NCBI GenBank assembly: GCA_030151925.1
Contig: JASLCY010000534.1
Span: forward strand, 1 to 6,807
Reading direction: 5' to 3'
DNA: 6,807 nt
From: Oligoflexus sp.
GTDB taxonomy: Bacteria; Bdellovibrionota_B; Oligoflexia; Oligoflexales; Oligoflexaceae
In this document: positions 6,222 through 6,807 of the stretch, in pieces
How positions within the stretch are numbered: the stretch's first letter is position 1
Layout: each line of letters opens with the position of its first letter
Made by a program: the position numbers and the translations under genes
The notes under the pieces: generated by a model
What the model was told of the DNA's origin: nothing
Databases searched by the model: none
The model's input: the letters and a program-made list of their open reading frames with translations, nothing else

Positions 6222-6807
6222 TTAAGATCGTCCGGGACGAGTTCCGGCAAAGGCCAGGGCTTCCTCGGGGGTGGTCCAAAGTCCCCGTCGATACGCGGCC
6301 TTGAGTTCACCGAGTAGGGTTCCGACAGCGGGGCCGGGCTTCAGGCCGAGTTTCTCTATGAGGAATTGTCCAGAAATTGGACACAGGCGGCGAGCGAGGG
6401 AGAGAGTGATCGTCTTGTCGATGGCCATGAGTTCAGGAGCGGGTTCAAGGACAGTGAGGGCCGGGAAGAAGAAGTCGCCCCAAATCCCCTCGCCCAGCGC
6501 CTGCTCTTTCGCGTCGAGCCAATCGAGAACGATCGCCGCATCGTTTGGGATGGCAGGCAGATCGCGCAGAAGCAGAGCTTTGACCGTCTCGAACTGCTGA
6601 TTCGAGAGCCTAAGCTTCTCGAGTCGCTCGAGACTTTCCTCTTTGTTTGGGAATTGCCCAAGGAGGACGGCCAGGCGCGCGAGATTTCTCCGCATTTTTG
6701 TGTGCAAAAATAAGGCAGAATCCTTGGAGGCCGGAAGAGCCCGGTAGGTTTTCAGGCCCAAGGTTTCCGCCAGCGTTCCGGTATCCGCCATAGCCATGAG
6801 AGCCGGC
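6222..6807 (-). CDS. C-terminal part of a probable CCA-adding tRNA nucleotidyltransferase (5' end outside window)
   Basis: The frame is open to the window edge and ends at TAA (6224-6222), giving 194 residues. The last part, containing LGLKPGPAVGTLLGELK followed by an RRGLWTTPEEALAFA segment, closely resembles the C-terminal region of bacterial class II CCA-adding enzymes and related poly(A) polymerase-family proteins, where a GLKPGP-x-G-x-LL turn precedes a helix and T-x-EEAL. The rest is helical with no membrane segment, as expected for the neck, body and tail that hold tRNA. The nucleotidyltransferase head would be upstream, outside the window. An internal ATG at 6797 exists, but codons continue in frame before it and no ribosome site can be assessed, so a truncated gene is more likely than a short one. 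These enzymes add or repair the CCA end of tRNA in the cytoplasm. A related HD-domain nucleotidyltransferase cannot be excluded. Confidence 0.68.
   Translation of the reverse strand, partial: PALMAMADTGTLAETLGLKTYRALPASKDSALFLHTKMRRNLARLAVLLGQFPNKEESLERLEKLRLSNQQFETVKALLLRDLPAIPNDAAIVLDWLDAKEQALGEGIWGDFFFPALTVLEPAPELMAIDKTITLSLARRLCPISGQFLIEKLGLKPGPAVGTLLGELKAAYRRGLWTTPEEALAFAGTRPGRS

Overview
The window looks like part of the chromosome of a GC-rich Gram-negative bacterium. It holds a periplasmic cytochrome c domain, Sec signal peptides and a lipobox lipoprotein. I cannot fix the taxon from sequence alone. The mix of a CSLREA/beta-helix/ricin secreted protein and a PF09826-type beta-propeller lipoprotein would fit predatory or environmental lineages such as Bdellovibrionota or Myxococcota, but this is a weak inference. 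I see no insertion sequence, CRISPR array, tRNA, rRNA or integration signature.

Layout. (1) Positions 1-164 carry the last 53 codons of an unrecognised gene on the plus strand, followed by a hairpin terminator. (2) Positions 298-2214 encode a fused cytochrome c/FTR1-family iron permease on the plus strand, closed by a strong intrinsic terminator. (3) Positions 2264-2447 are a pyrimidine-rich intergenic stretch with AT-rich direct repeats just upstream of a good sigma70-type promoter. (4) Positions 2448-3926 encode a secreted protein made of a CSLREA-like N-terminus, a parallel beta-helix with repeats of about 44 residues, and a C-terminal ricin-type beta-trefoil. (5) Positions 3923-6085, minus strand, encode a large lipoprotein with a beta-propeller of the family distantly related to WD-40 (PF09826/COG4880). 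Its stop codon overlaps that of gene 4. (6) Positions 6086-6221 are a short intergenic region rich in inverted repeats. (7) Positions 6222-6807, minus strand, hold the C-terminal part of what looks like a CCA-adding tRNA nucleotidyltransferase, cut by the window edge.

The genes do not form an obvious pathway. The iron permease is bounded by terminators on both sides and appears monocistronic. The two large extracytoplasmic proteins are convergent and share their 3' ends, so their transcripts probably overlap, but no common function can be read from the sequence. I found no clear new multi-gene system. The most distinctive signals are the phased repeats upstream of the lectin gene, the overlapping stop codons of the convergent pair, and the palindrome cluster between the tRNA-processing gene and the propeller gene.
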